Shown: piece by piece, positions 1 to 8,533 of the stretch | Position numbering within the stretch: position 1 is the stretch's first letter | How the letters are laid out: every line of letters starts with the position of its first letter | DNA from: Methanolobus sp. | GTDB lineage: Archaea > Halobacteriota > Methanosarcinia > Methanosarcinales > Methanosarcinaceae | DNA length: 64,000 nt | Assembly: GCA_029762595.1 (NCBI GenBank) | Contig: JARVGJ010000003.1 | Location: 62,001 to 126,000 of the forward strand | Direction: 5' to 3' | Notes under the pieces: model-generated | The model's input: only the letters and a program-made list of their open reading frames with translations | Databases searched by the model: none | What the model was told of the DNA's origin: nothing | Made by a program: the position numbers and the translations under genes

Positions 1-1176
1 ATACTTCAGGGATATGTACCGCCATACGATGCACATGTCATCGAGAGATTAAAGGAGGCAGGTGCAGTGATCCTTGGAAAGACAAATATGGACGAGTTTG
101 CCATGGGCACATCCACAGAATCCAGCTATTACGGACCCACTTTAAATCCGTGGGACCATGAAAGGGTGCCCGGGGGTTCTTCAGGAGGTAGCGCCGCTGT
201 GGTTGCGGCAGGTGAGGCACCGGCCTCCCTTGGATCTGACACCGGAGGATCGGTCAGATGTCCGGCAGCATTCTGTGGCGTGGTAGGACTAAAACCGACA
301 TATGGATGCATCTCAAGGTATGGACTCATCTCCTATGCGAACTCACTGGAGCAGATTGGTCCCCTGGCAACAAATGTGGCAGATGTAGCAGCACTTATGG
401 ATGTAGTTGCAGGATATGATCACAGGGACAGCACATCCATCAACCGGGATAACACTTACAGCGATGCCCTGAAGGATGATGTCAAAGGACTGAAGATCGG
501 CGTACCTGAGGAGTACTTCGCAGAGGGTATCGATGAGAAGGTTAAAGCTGCAGTATGGGACAGCATCTCAAAATTCGAGGAGATGGGAGCTACTTATGAA
601 AAGATATCCATGCCACATACAAAATACGCCCTTGCAGCATACTACATCATAGCCATGAGCGAGGCTTCTTCAAACCTTGCACGTTTTGACGGTACAAGAT
701 ACGGCTACCGTGCAGATGGTGAGAACTGGCATGTCATGGCATCAAAGACACGTGCACAAGGATTCGGTGCAGAGGTCAAGCGCAGGATACTGCTTGGGAC
801 CTACGCACTTTCGGCAGGTTACCATGACAAGTACTATCTTAAGGCTTTGAAAGTTCGCACCCTTGTAAAACAGGACTTTGACAGGGCACTTGCAAACGTT
901 GATGTGCTCATGGGACCGACAATGCCTGCACCAGCTTTTAAGATAGGGGAAAAGATAGAGGATCCGCTTTCACTCTATCTTACAGATGTTAACACCGTGC
1001 CCATAAACCTGGCAGGCGTGCCCTCCATCTCAGTACCATGCGGACTTGCAGACGGAATGCCCGTGGGACTCCAGATAATCGGTAAGCACTTCGATGAGAA
1101 CACTATCATCAGGGCAGCCTACAGCTTTGAGCAAAATACAGACCATCACAACAAAAGACCTCCGGAGGTGGCATAA
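1..1176 (+). CDS. gatA: Asp-tRNA(Asn)/Glu-tRNA(Gln) amidotransferase subunit A, 5'-truncated by window edge
   Basis: The reading frame is open from base 1, so the start lies outside the window; 391 residues are visible, and roughly 85 N-terminal residues are missing compared with the family. It is the amidase-signature subunit of GatCAB, which releases ammonia from glutamine for transamidation of mischarged tRNA. The glycine/serine-rich signature GGSSGGSAA followed by GSDTGGSVR carries the cis-Ser and nucleophile Ser; the catalytic Lys would be in the missing part. The stop codon overlaps the gatB ATG by one base, so the two are translationally coupled. A gatC gene is not in view and may lie upstream. 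Confidence 0.96.
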   Translation: MLQGYVPPYDAHVIERLKEAGAVILGKTNMDEFAMGTSTESSYYGPTLNPWDHERVPGGSSGGSAAVVAAGEAPASLGSDTGGSVRCPAAFCGVVGLKPTYGCISRYGLISYANSLEQIGPLATNVADVAALMDVVAGYDHRDSTSINRDNTYSDALKDDVKGLKIGVPEEYFAEGIDEKVKAAVWDSISKFEEMGATYEKISMPHTKYALAAYYIIAMSEASSNLARFDGTRYGYRADGENWHVMASKTRAQGFGAEVKRRILLGTYALSAGYHDKYYLKALKVRTLVKQDFDRALANVDVLMGPTMPAPAFKIGEKIEDPLSLYLTDVNTVPINLAGVPSISVPCGLADGMPVGLQIIGKHFDENTIIRAAYSFEQNTDHHNKRPPEVA

Positions 1177-2597
1177 TGGTTTACGAGAACCCTGACGGAG
1201 TAAGGATTGGACTGGAGGTACACGTCCAGCTGAACAAGCTGAACACAAAGCTATTCTGTGGCTGTTCCACAAAGTACCACAACTCCGAACCGAACACACA
1301 TGTATGCCCTGTATGCCTGGGGCTTCCCGGCTCATTGCCGGTCATCAATGAAAGGGCTGTGGAATTTGCCATGAAGATCGGCCTGGCCCTTAACTGCAGC
1401 ATCGTTGAGCAGACCCAGTTCCACAGGAAGAACTACTACTACCCCGACCTTCCAAAGGGTTTCCAGACAACCCAGTATGACTATCCTATCGCCGGACAGG
1501 GAAAGATAATGATAGAAGGTGAGGACGGAGAACGTGTGATAAGGATCACACGTGCCCATATGGAAGAGGATCCCGGCAGGCTGCAGCACATGGGAAGTAT
1601 AGACAGGTCCAAGGGTACGCTCATAAATTACAATAGATCCGGTATGACACTTATTGAGATCGTCAGCGAGCCGGACATGAGAAGCCCAAAGGAGGCAAGG
1701 CGCTACCTGGACAAACTCAGAAGCATCCTCGACTACCTTGACGTTTTTGACGGCGACCTGGAAGGAGCAATGAGGGTGGATGCAAATGTCTCTGTGTTTA
1801 ACGGAGAGCGCGTGGAGGTCAAGAACATATCATCCTTCAAGGGAGCTGAGAGGGCCCTGCTCTACGAGATAATGAGACAGAAGAACCACATCAGACGTGG
1901 TGGCACTATTACTTTGGAGACCAGGCACTTTGATGAGGCAAGGGGTGTGACACTTTCCATGCGTACCAAGGAAGAAGAACATGATTACCGCTACTTCCCC
2001 GAGCCAGACCTGGTACCTCTAAGAGTTGCTGACAGGGTGCCGGAGGTACTTAAGACACTGCCCGAACTTCCGGATGCAAAGAAGGAACGCTTCATGAAGG
2101 AGTACGGCATTGCTGATATGCACGCAAGAGCACTGACCACAGAGATAAAGCTGGCAAATTTCTATGAAGAAGTGGCAGCAAAGGTGGACCCAAAAGCAGC
2201 AGCCGTATGGATTGCAGACATACTAAAGGGAGAGCTCAACTATCGCGACCTTGCAATCGATGCCTTCACAGTGGATGATATAGTAGATATCGTGGAACTT
2301 GTAACATCTAACAGGATAACAGAACAGAGCGGTGTTGAGATCATCCGCACAGTCCTTGACCATGGTGGCAAGCCTCAGGATATTGTCAATGAGAAAGGGC
2401 TGCTCAAGGTTGAGGACGACATCGTGGCAAAAGCAGTTGGAGAAGCAATTGCTGAAAATCCGGAAGCTGTTGCAGACTACCTTGCAGGCAAGGAAAAGTC
2501 CCTTAACTTTATCGTGGGCAAGGTAATGCAGAAGACCAAGGGACGAGCTGATGCCCGAGAGGCAAGGGAGAAAGTGCTTGAAGAATTGAAAGAATGA
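1176..2597 (+). CDS. gatB: Asp-tRNA(Asn)/Glu-tRNA(Gln) amidotransferase subunit B
   Basis: A 473-residue protein of normal GatB length. GatB binds the mischarged tRNA and ATP, and activates the acyl group for attack by ammonia from GatA. Family hallmarks include the N-terminal RIGLEVHVQL, the CPVCLGLPGSLP zinc/cradle segment, the HMEEDPG segment, and LETRHFDEARG followed by HDYRYFPEPDL. The C-terminal third is the helical plus YqeY-like tail that contacts tRNA. The ATG is preceded by CCGGAGGTGG, a strong ribosome binding site inside the end of gatA. In methanogens GatCAB is generally regarded as mainly making Asn-tRNA, since GatDE makes Gln-tRNA. Confidence 0.97.
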   Translation: MVYENPDGVRIGLEVHVQLNKLNTKLFCGCSTKYHNSEPNTHVCPVCLGLPGSLPVINERAVEFAMKIGLALNCSIVEQTQFHRKNYYYPDLPKGFQTTQYDYPIAGQGKIMIEGEDGERVIRITRAHMEEDPGRLQHMGSIDRSKGTLINYNRSGMTLIEIVSEPDMRSPKEARRYLDKLRSILDYLDVFDGDLEGAMRVDANVSVFNGERVEVKNISSFKGAERALLYEIMRQKNHIRRGGTITLETRHFDEARGVTLSMRTKEEEHDYRYFPEPDLVPLRVADRVPEVLKTLPELPDAKKERFMKEYGIADMHARALTTEIKLANFYEEVAAKVDPKAAAVWIADILKGELNYRDLAIDAFTVDDIVDIVELVTSNRITEQSGVEIIRTVLDHGGKPQDIVNEKGLLKVEDDIVAKAVGEAIAENPEAVADYLAGKEKSLNFIVGKVMQKTKGRADAREAREKVLEELKE

Positions 2598-2610
2598 ATC
2601 TGAAGCTAAA

Positions 2611-2643
2611 AAATGGGGTTATAACCCCATTTAGAACTTTTTT
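2611..2643 (+). terminator. Intrinsic-type terminator after gatB
   Basis: A perfect 22-base inverted repeat (arms AAATGGGGTTA and TAACCCCATTT) begins 13 bases after the gatB stop and is followed by AGAAC and a run of seven T. It would end gatAB transcription before the convergent gene at 2706. Confidence 0.8.
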
Positions 2644-2705
2644 ATCTATTTGACTAAAACCCACTTTTGCAGTTAATTATTAGATTTAACAGCTGAGTGT
2701 CAGCT

Positions 2706-3038
2706 TTAAAGGTGCTTTGGATCGACATTCTTCAGGAATGCCTCACCGCGTACTGTGATAACGTAAGTAGTGTCATCTTCTTTTTCAATGTATAGAGTAT
2801 CCACAAGCATATCAAGATCCAGTCTTGCCTGTACGTCATTAAGATCAAACTTGGTCTTGATCTCATCGAAAGTCATTTTACCTTCACCAAGGCTTTCAAC
2901 AATGTGCCTGCGAACAGGGTTCTGCATGGTCCTCAGGCCTGCTTTGTGGTCCTCTGTGGGATTCTCCTTAAGCTTTCCTTCTTTCTTGGCTTTCTCGTAC
3001 CATTCATCTCTTCTTATCTTCAGGTCATCGTCTGTCAT
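2706..3038 (-). CDS. Small winged-helix (ArsR-like) DNA-binding protein
   Basis: A 110-residue basic protein. Residues 35-105 read as a winged helix-turn-helix: a helix around NPVRRHIVESLGEG, MTFDEIKTKF then DLNDVQARLDLDMLVDTLYI as recognition region, and a beta wing DDTTYVITVRGEAFL. The first 35 residues are charged and helical (RRDEWYEKAKKEGK). It is monocistronic and points away from rpl40e, with which it shares the 3039-3250 upstream region. The specific target is unknown. No strong Shine-Dalgarno is visible, so the start rests on the fit of the N-terminus. Confidence 0.75.
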   Translation of the reverse strand: MTDDDLKIRRDEWYEKAKKEGKLKENPTEDHKAGLRTMQNPVRRHIVESLGEGKMTFDEIKTKFDLNDVQARLDLDMLVDTLYIEKEDDTTYVITVRGEAFLKNVDPKHL

Positions 3039-3250
3039 GTGAATCGTTCATAATCAATGACCATTCAAATTAAATACTTTGTCCTGTGGACAAAACGAGC
3101 AGTAATATTTATACATTAAAACGTTGTGACTGGTTTATCCCACATAATAATAAACCGGGCAGGAATCGCCAAAACAATTATATGTTTTGAGCATCATGTA
3201 AGCAGCCTATTATTCTAATATACATATTACAATCATTAAGGTGAAAAATA

Positions 3251-3397
3251 ATGGCAAGATTCCCAGAAGCTGAAAACAGGATACTGATCAAGAAGATCTG
3301 TATGGATTGCAATGCACGCAATGCAGCGCGTGCAACAAGATGCAGGAAATGCGGCAACAAAGACCTGCGTATGAAATCCAAGGAAACAAGAGGCTGA
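3251..3397 (+). CDS. rpl40e: Large-subunit ribosomal protein L40e
   Basis: A 48-residue zinc-binding ribosomal protein. It has four cysteines in two pairs (CMDC and CRKC) 15 residues apart, in a very basic background. This matches archaeal L40e, which corresponds to the C-terminal half of eukaryotic ubiquitin-L40 fusions. The ATG follows AAGGTGAAAAATA, a good Shine-Dalgarno with suitable spacing. The stop is 8 bases before the GGGP synthase start, indicating an operon. An AT-rich promoter-like stretch (TAATATTTATACATTAAAAC) lies near 3102-3121. Confidence 0.93.
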   Translation: MARFPEAENRILIKKICMDCNARNAARATRCRKCGNKDLRMKSKETRG

Positions 3398-3405
3398 TCA
3401 TTCCT

Positions 3406-4149
3406 ATGCAAGTGGAAGAGTACCTTAACAAGATCGTTGAAAGTGAGGGTACAGTTCACTTGACACTTATAGATCCGGCATCCCAGTCCCCTGATCAGGC
3501 CGCAGAGATAGCACATGCGGCAGCTCTTGGGGGAACAGATGCCATCATGATAGGTGGCTCCACAGGAGCCGGGGGAATGATCCTTGATCAGACTATTCGT
3601 AAGATAGAAGAGAAGACAGACAAACCCAAAATCCTATTCCCGGGAAATGCTGCAGGTGTTAGCATATATGCTGATGCGATATTTTTCATGAGCCTGCTAA
3701 ATTCCCGTGACATCAATTTCATCACCACCAACCAGGCTATGGGAGCACCGATCGTTTACAAGAGTGGGATCGAACCTATATCCATGGCCTACCTTATAGT
3801 CGAGCCAGGCGGGACTGTAGGATGGGTCGGTGATGCAAAGCTCATACCAAGACATAAACCTGAGATTGCAGTTGCCTATGCCCTTGCAGGAAAATACCTT
3901 GGTATGCACTACACATATCTGGAAGCGGGCTCTGGTGCCAATGCTCCGGTAACCCCTGAGATGATAGGTGCTGTGAAGCATGTACTGGGGGACAATAAAC
4001 TGATAATAGGAGGCGGCATACGCGACGGCCAGACCGCCAGGCTTTGTGCCCTTGCAGGAGCAGACATGATAGTAACAGGGACAATCCTGGAAGAGAGTTC
4101 TAATGTTACAGCAAAGATACAAGAACTTGTTTCTGCGATTAAAAGATAA
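3406..4149 (+). CDS. Geranylgeranylglyceryl phosphate synthase
   Basis: A 247-residue TIM-barrel prenyltransferase that joins geranylgeranyl diphosphate to sn-glycerol-1-phosphate, the first committed step of archaeal ether-lipid synthesis. Seen in the sequence: the N-terminal LTLIDPASQ strand, GGTDAIMIGGSTG, YLEAGSGANAPV and the phosphate-binding ending LIIGGGIRDG then GADMIVTGTILEE. The ATG at 3406 was chosen because the longer in-frame reading overlaps rpl40e in another frame and adds no conserved residues. It lies 8 bases after the rpl40e stop. The PcrB/GGGPS family also includes heptaprenylglyceryl phosphate synthases, but in a methanogen the C20 donor is expected. Confidence 0.93.
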   Translation: MQVEEYLNKIVESEGTVHLTLIDPASQSPDQAAEIAHAAALGGTDAIMIGGSTGAGGMILDQTIRKIEEKTDKPKILFPGNAAGVSIYADAIFFMSLLNSRDINFITTNQAMGAPIVYKSGIEPISMAYLIVEPGGTVGWVGDAKLIPRHKPEIAVAYALAGKYLGMHYTYLEAGSGANAPVTPEMIGAVKHVLGDNKLIIGGGIRDGQTARLCALAGADMIVTGTILEESSNVTAKIQELVSAIKR

Positions 4150-4208
4150 TCAGATACTTTTTTCTTTATTATTTCCCTCATAACAAAGCCATTCGAGGAG
4201 GACTGGTT

Positions 4209-5930
4209 ATGCTTGAAGTATGCAATATCATAAAGGATTATGAGTTTAACAATGAAACAAAAAGAATTCTAGACAATATAAGTTTCAATGTTGCAGACAG
4301 TGAGATCCTTGGGATCACTGGAAAAAGCGGAAGTGGCAAGACCACAATATTGAAGATCCTGAGAGGAATGGAAGATTTTGATTCCGGCTACTTCATACTC
4401 GATGGAGAAAAAATAGAACCTGGCGCTGAAAAGAACAAGCTCAGATTCCTTGCATATAACAGTGCAATACACCTACAGCGCAATTTCGGACTCTGGAACG
4501 GCCCGGCAGTTGAGAATATAATCCGAAGACTCAATTTCCTTGCAGAGGGACATGAAGGATTGCCTGAACCTGACGCTTCAAACTACGATGAACTTTATGA
4601 TAAGGCCATGTATTACATGCGCCTTGTGCGCCTGGATAACAAGGCGCAGCATTCTTCTAATCTGTTAAGCGGCGGTGAGAAGCAAAGGCTTATACTTGCA
4701 CGCCAGCTTGCAGCAAAACCGCGACTTCTGCTCCTTGACGAACCTGTTACAATGACCGACCCCGGCACAAAACAGGAAATGCTTGATGTTATCAGGGACA
4801 TAAAAAAAGAGCTTAACATTCCGATAATCGTCGTTTCACACCTTCCAGAGATCCACCTATACCTTGCAGACAGAGTGGCATACCTGGAAGACGGAAGGAT
4901 AATCGAGACCGGAGAAACTGAAAAGGTGCTGAAACACTTCCTGAAAGACCTCAATGAACAGGTCCCTCTTCCCGAAGTGGACCAAAGGAGACCAATAATA
5001 AAAGTAAGAGGGCTTTCTAACCGTTTTGTACTCCTAAGGGTTGGTGAAGTACTGAAATTCGAAGATATTTCGCTTGATATAAACAAAGGTGAGATAACAG
5101 CATTTATCGGACCTTCAGGTTCCGGGAAGACAACACTGCTTAAGATGATAGAGGGACTAAGGCTGCCTAAAGAAGGAGAAATCAGCTACCTGCACGAAGG
5201 AAAATGGCTCAATATCGTAGATTTTACAACACGGCGCCTGGACCTGCGCAGAAAGATGAGTATCATGCATCAGGAATTCACACTTTCCCCGCACTCCACC
5301 ATCCGAGATCAACTTGCATTCAAATTACGCCTGAAGGGAGAAGGGTCCCTTGAATATGCAAGGAATAAAGCCCGTGGACTTGGCATATCAGATGAGGCAC
5401 TTGATACACTGTACAAGCTCACCGAAGTTGCAGAGGAGGAAAAGGATAAGACACTGAAGGAAATGAACCTTTCAGTTGACATCTACGCCAAACTTTTCCC
5501 CATGATCACAAAGGACGTAGTAGATGAACATGCTGCTAAGATCTTCAAAGCCCTTGACCTTCCAATGTCCGTGCTGGATAAGACCCCATACCAGATAAGT
5601 GGAGGAGAACATGTCAGGGCATATATTGCACTTGCACTTGTATCAAGCCCGGAGATATTGATGCTTGATGAACCCTTCGGTGACCTGGATCCCGTAACTC
5701 TCAGGGATGTCACAAACTCCCTGAAGAACATAAACAGGGAATTTGGCACTACAGTTGTATTTATAAGCCATCACACGGATTTTGTAAAAGAAGTTGCACA
5801 TCGGGCTATCCTTCTGGACAATGCAAGGATTATCATGGATGAAAGACCAGATAAAGCCTGTAAAAAACTAATCGAAATGGGGCATGCAAGATATCTTGAG
5901 CGTGATATCAGGGATTTGTCAGCCAAGTGA
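4209..5930 (+). CDS. Twin-domain ABC ATPase, methyl-coenzyme M reductase system component A2 family
   Basis: A 573-residue soluble protein with two ABC cassettes and no membrane segment. Cassette 1 has Walker A GKSGSGKTT (residues 38-46), signature LLSGGEKQR and Walker B LLLLDEPVT. Cassette 2 has GPSGSGKTT, QISGGEHVR and LMLDEPFGDLDP, with a long helical insertion before the signature. This layout matches AtwA/component A2 of methanogens, a protein described as taking part in ATP-dependent activation of methyl-CoM reductase. Methanosarcinales carry several paralogues, so this copy may have another client. It follows GGGP synthase by 59 bases with its own site (GAGGAGGACTGGTTATG). An ABC transporter role is unlikely, as no permease is adjacent. 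Confidence 0.8.
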   Translation: MLEVCNIIKDYEFNNETKRILDNISFNVADSEILGITGKSGSGKTTILKILRGMEDFDSGYFILDGEKIEPGAEKNKLRFLAYNSAIHLQRNFGLWNGPAVENIIRRLNFLAEGHEGLPEPDASNYDELYDKAMYYMRLVRLDNKAQHSSNLLSGGEKQRLILARQLAAKPRLLLLDEPVTMTDPGTKQEMLDVIRDIKKELNIPIIVVSHLPEIHLYLADRVAYLEDGRIIETGETEKVLKHFLKDLNEQVPLPEVDQRRPIIKVRGLSNRFVLLRVGEVLKFEDISLDINKGEITAFIGPSGSGKTTLLKMIEGLRLPKEGEISYLHEGKWLNIVDFTTRRLDLRRKMSIMHQEFTLSPHSTIRDQLAFKLRLKGEGSLEYARNKARGLGISDEALDTLYKLTEVAEEEKDKTLKEMNLSVDIYAKLFPMITKDVVDEHAAKIFKALDLPMSVLDKTPYQISGGEHVRAYIALALVSSPEILMLDEPFGDLDPVTLRDVTNSLKNINREFGTTVVFISHHTDFVKEVAHRAILLDNARIIMDERPDKACKKLIEMGHARYLERDIRDLSAK

Positions 5931-6107
5931 CAATTCACCATCATCCTCCTGATTACCACTTTTTTTAGTCTGGCATTGAATAAACAGACATATATCAAAT
6001 ATTAGAGACTATCTGTTGTCAGACATTGCAGCCATCTTAGCAGAGTACACGATATCAGAACAAGATATTTATTGTAATCCACAATAATTAACCAGTGGAG
6101 GTTTAAA

Positions 6108-6452
6108 ATGAAAGATGATGATTTTTCAGAAGTAATGAGAAAGGGAGCACTCTTTGGAATTGGCTTGTGGGCACTTACCGAAGAGAAGATACAGGACATT
6201 GCAGATGAGCTAATAGAGAACGGCGAGATCAAGAAGGAAGAAGGTAAGAGATTTGTTCGTGAGATAATAGAAGAGCAAAAAAAACAGAAAGAAGATATGG
6301 AGAGTAAGATATCTACAAGGATCCACGAAACCTTCGGCAAGGCAGACATAGCAACTAAAGAAGAAGTAAAAGAGCTAAAGGATATCATAAGGCAGCTGGA
6401 AGAGAAAATAGACAAGCTTTCTGCCTCTGATGACAGTGAAAAGGAGGTATGA
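6108..6452 (+). CDS. Phasin-like coiled-coil protein
   Basis: A 114-residue charged helical protein. Residues 9-55 (RKGALFGIGLWALTEEKIQD, then EEGKRFVREI) resemble the N-terminal domain of polyhydroxyalkanoate granule-associated (phasin-type, COG3937-like) proteins: a short hydrophobic patch, then an amphipathic helix. The C-terminal part (EEVKELKDIIRQLEEKIDKL) is a heptad coiled coil. The same architecture is repeated as the C-terminal domain of the next gene. A strong site (GTGGAGGTTTAAAATG) sets the start. No PHA synthase or depolymerase is near, so granule binding is not implied by context. It is more likely a surface-coating or scaffold protein of unknown target. Confidence 0.75.
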   Translation: MKDDDFSEVMRKGALFGIGLWALTEEKIQDIADELIENGEIKKEEGKRFVREIIEEQKKQKEDMESKISTRIHETFGKADIATKEEVKELKDIIRQLEEKIDKLSASDDSEKEV

Positions 6453-6469
6453 TCCCACACGGTGGGATC
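6451..6469 (+). terminator. Perfect hairpin at the end of the phasin-like gene
   Basis: GATCCCAC and GTGGGATC form 8-bp arms around a 3-base loop, overlapping the stop codon, followed by TGCTTCTTT. A second perfect hairpin (ATCCGG-CAAA-CCGGAT, 6492-6507) sits just before the next reading frame. The pair could attenuate or process the message between the two genes instead of fully terminating it. Confidence 0.5.
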
Positions 6470-6543
6470 TGCTTCTTTAAGGTCTTTCAGGATCCGGCAA
6501 ACCGGATAATATGGGAGATATACAGAAAGAAAGGAATCGGCAT

Positions 6544-7392
6544 ATGTTCCAAAAGAATGAGTGGAGTGTTTCACCTTCAATACCATGTTCAGGTGACATA
6601 CTGGACATCACAGGCAGAGCAGGGCCTGCTGAAGACATATATATGCAGGTCTCTTTCACAATGATGATACCGGTTATTGATGGTGAATATAGCCATGTTT
6701 TCGAAAATATAAGGATACCGGGTGGTAAGAATAGCTTTCTGGTAAGGACCCGGAAAGTGAGGGACCTGAGTTTTATAGTCCGGATGTTTGTAGACTTTAA
6801 ACGTACTTTTGAGGAAAATGAAGGAGTTGCCGAATTCTTCGAAAAGGATGCACCATCAGGTAGTTATGAGATAGTAATAAAAGGAAATGCTTACCAGGGA
6901 GAAGACGAGGTAAGAGCTGATTTTGTTGCAACACAGACCATCAGATCAGACAGTGACGGTAACTTCCATATTAAATACAATACCACATCCCTTCCAGAAG
7001 GGGAGTTTATAGTCAAGATAGGCGATAATGAAAAGATGATAACTTTAATGCCTCCAAGATCACGGGTTAAAAAACAAAGCAATATTGAAAAACTGATGGA
7101 TAAAGGTTTTCTATTTGGATTCGGTCTGTTGGGACTTGCAGAGGAAAGGATGGAGGAGATTACAGCTGACCTTATAGGCAATATAGAGGAAAAGAAAAGA
7201 GAAGGGAAACAATTCATCACAGAGGTCTCTGAAAGGCAGAAGCAAGATATGAAAAGAGCGATCCATTCTGATCTTAACGGAAGCTTGGACAGGATAGATC
7301 TTGCAAGCAAGGAAGATGTAAAAGAACTAATGGATACTGTCAAGCGATTATCAGAGAAGATAGATAGGTTAAACAATGAAAAACATCCGTAA
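6544..7392 (+). CDS. Two-domain protein: beta-rich domain fused to phasin-like coiled coil
   Basis: A protein of 282 residues from ATG 6544 (AAAGGA eight bases upstream); an in-frame ATG at 6511 would add 11 residues but lacks a site. Residues 1-165 form a beta-rich domain (PCSGDILDITGRAGP, SHVFENIRIPGGKNSF, LPEGEFIVKIGDNEK) with no signal peptide. Residues about 180-280 repeat the phasin-like domain of the upstream gene (DKGFLFGFGLLGLAEERMEE, EGKQFITEVSERQK, and a coiled coil ending VKRLSEKIDRL). The beta domain is repeated alone in the next gene. So the three genes are built from two modules as B, A+B and A. Function is not recognised; a cytoplasmic structural or lipid/particle-associated role is an inference. 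Confidence 0.8.
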   Translation: MFQKNEWSVSPSIPCSGDILDITGRAGPAEDIYMQVSFTMMIPVIDGEYSHVFENIRIPGGKNSFLVRTRKVRDLSFIVRMFVDFKRTFEENEGVAEFFEKDAPSGSYEIVIKGNAYQGEDEVRADFVATQTIRSDSDGNFHIKYNTTSLPEGEFIVKIGDNEKMITLMPPRSRVKKQSNIEKLMDKGFLFGFGLLGLAEERMEEITADLIGNIEEKKREGKQFITEVSERQKQDMKRAIHSDLNGSLDRIDLASKEDVKELMDTVKRLSEKIDRLNNEKHP

Positions 7393-7414
7393 AAAGAAAA
7401 TATAAAGTTTAGGG

Positions 7415-8023
7415 GTGCTAATAATTAGCAAAGAGAAAAATATAGTTTTAACTGTCTCTAAAAGTATATATTCATTGATACACAGACAGAATGAAGAGAA
7501 TCCCGATGCTTCAGTGGACGACTGGGAAATACATCCACCTTCTCCGTGCCCGGGAGATATACTTGATATTGTTGGCAGAACAGATCCCGGGGAGAATATA
7601 GGCATGAGGGTGTCATTTAGCATCAGCATACCTGTAGTTGACAATGAATATAGCCATGTCTTTGATAACATCAAAATACCAGGTGGAAGCAATAGTTTTT
7701 TTGTAAGGTCACAAAAAGTGAAGGACCTTAACTTTATAGTCCGCATGTTCGTAGATTTTAAGAGAAGTTTTGAGGCGGATAATGGAATAGCTGAGTTCTT
7801 CGAAAAGAATGTGCCAGCGGGCAATTATGAGATAGTCGTACAGGGAACAGCACAGGAAGGAGAAAAAAACGTTAAAGCAGATTTCATTGCAACACAAACA
7901 ATAAAAGCAGACAATGAAGGCAAATTTACCCACAGATACGATACATGCTCTCTTCCGGAAGGCGAATTCACTGTAAAGATAGGCGATAAGGAGAAGAAAA
8001 TAGATCTGAAAAGTTCAAAATGA
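7415..8023 (+). CDS. Stand-alone copy of the beta-rich domain
   Basis: A 202-residue protein from a GTG start. Residues about 40-200 align throughout with the N-terminal domain of the preceding gene: PCPGDILDIVGRTDP, EYSHVFDNIKIPGG, FIVRMFVDFKRSFE, DFIATQTIKAD and LPEGEFTVKIGDKEK are shared nearly residue for residue. This indicates tandem duplication. The C-terminal phasin-like domain is absent. The GTG lies directly after AGGG, too close for a normal site, so the true start is uncertain; no ATG occurs upstream of the conserved domain. It starts 22 bases after the previous stop and is probably cotranscribed. No signal peptide or membrane segment is seen, and the function is unknown. Confidence 0.75.
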   Translation: MLIISKEKNIVLTVSKSIYSLIHRQNEENPDASVDDWEIHPPSPCPGDILDIVGRTDPGENIGMRVSFSISIPVVDNEYSHVFDNIKIPGGSNSFFVRSQKVKDLNFIVRMFVDFKRSFEADNGIAEFFEKNVPAGNYEIVVQGTAQEGEKNVKADFIATQTIKADNEGKFTHRYDTCSLPEGEFTVKIGDKEKKIDLKSSK

Positions 8024-8036
8024 AAAATAATAAGAA

Positions 8037-8060
8037 AAAGGGAAATATTAAATTCCCTTT
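8037..8060. terminator. Bidirectional hairpin between convergent genes
   Basis: AAAGGGAA and TTCCCTTT form perfect 8-bp arms around an 8-base AT loop. It lies between the convergent stops at 8023 and 8048, covering the stop of the minus-strand gene. Confidence 0.6.
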
Positions 8061-8317
8061 GAGACCATCAGTTTTATGAATTCTGTTGATTCCATAACAG
8101 GAGTGCTTTCGATTTTGCATATATCAGACCAGGGTATGTTGAACTCTGCATATGCCTTCTCATTTTCTGCTTCATAAAGGATGAAATATCTGCCCCCATT
8201 AAGGTCCATCCACTGGTTTACAATCTTAATACCTGCAGGTGGTTTTAGCTTTTTAAAGTGCTCAATTACCTTTTCACTGTCTTGTGGTTCCCATGTGCTT
8301 ATGTCGAAAAACAACAT
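8048..8317 (-). CDS. DUF3303-like small protein
   Basis: An 89-residue protein with an alpha/beta ferredoxin-like dimer pattern: MLFFDISTWEP, a helix DSEKVIEHFKKLKPPAG, strands IKIVNQWMDL and GRYFILYEAEN, and a helix STEFIKLMVSKG. This resembles DUF3303/EthD-type small proteins found in methanogens. The start is supported by GGAGTGAT five bases upstream. It is a single gene converging on the phasin-like cluster. The biochemical role is unknown. Confidence 0.7.
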   Translation of the reverse strand: MLFFDISTWEPQDSEKVIEHFKKLKPPAGIKIVNQWMDLNGGRYFILYEAENEKAYAEFNIPWSDICKIESTPVMESTEFIKLMVSKGI

Positions 8318-8533
8318 TCAATATCACTCCATAAATTATTTATTTAAGCAAAATCCAGATAATTCCGGATGTAAAGAAAAATGACTTATTGAATTATATA
8401 ACTATCCCTCTTATCTTTAAATAGCACATGATGCAACTATCATCAGGAAGAACAACGAAAATTTAATAACGATGCCTGCCCTAAATATACATCCAAAACA
8501 TCCACACAAAAAAACCAAAGTGCAAGGAAAATA

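Noticed and set aside
4209-5930. ABC transporter ATPase.
   Set aside because: Two fused cassettes, no membrane segment and no permease nearby; the layout fits component A2.
6449-6664. A 71-codon frame starting right after AAGGAGGT.
   Set aside because: Its ATG touches the Shine-Dalgarno with no spacing, it crosses both hairpins, and it overlaps the conserved beta-rich gene in another frame.
6108-7392. A polyhydroxyalkanoate granule system.
   Set aside because: The phasin-like similarity is limited to a short helix pattern and there is no PHA synthase, depolymerase or reductase in the window.
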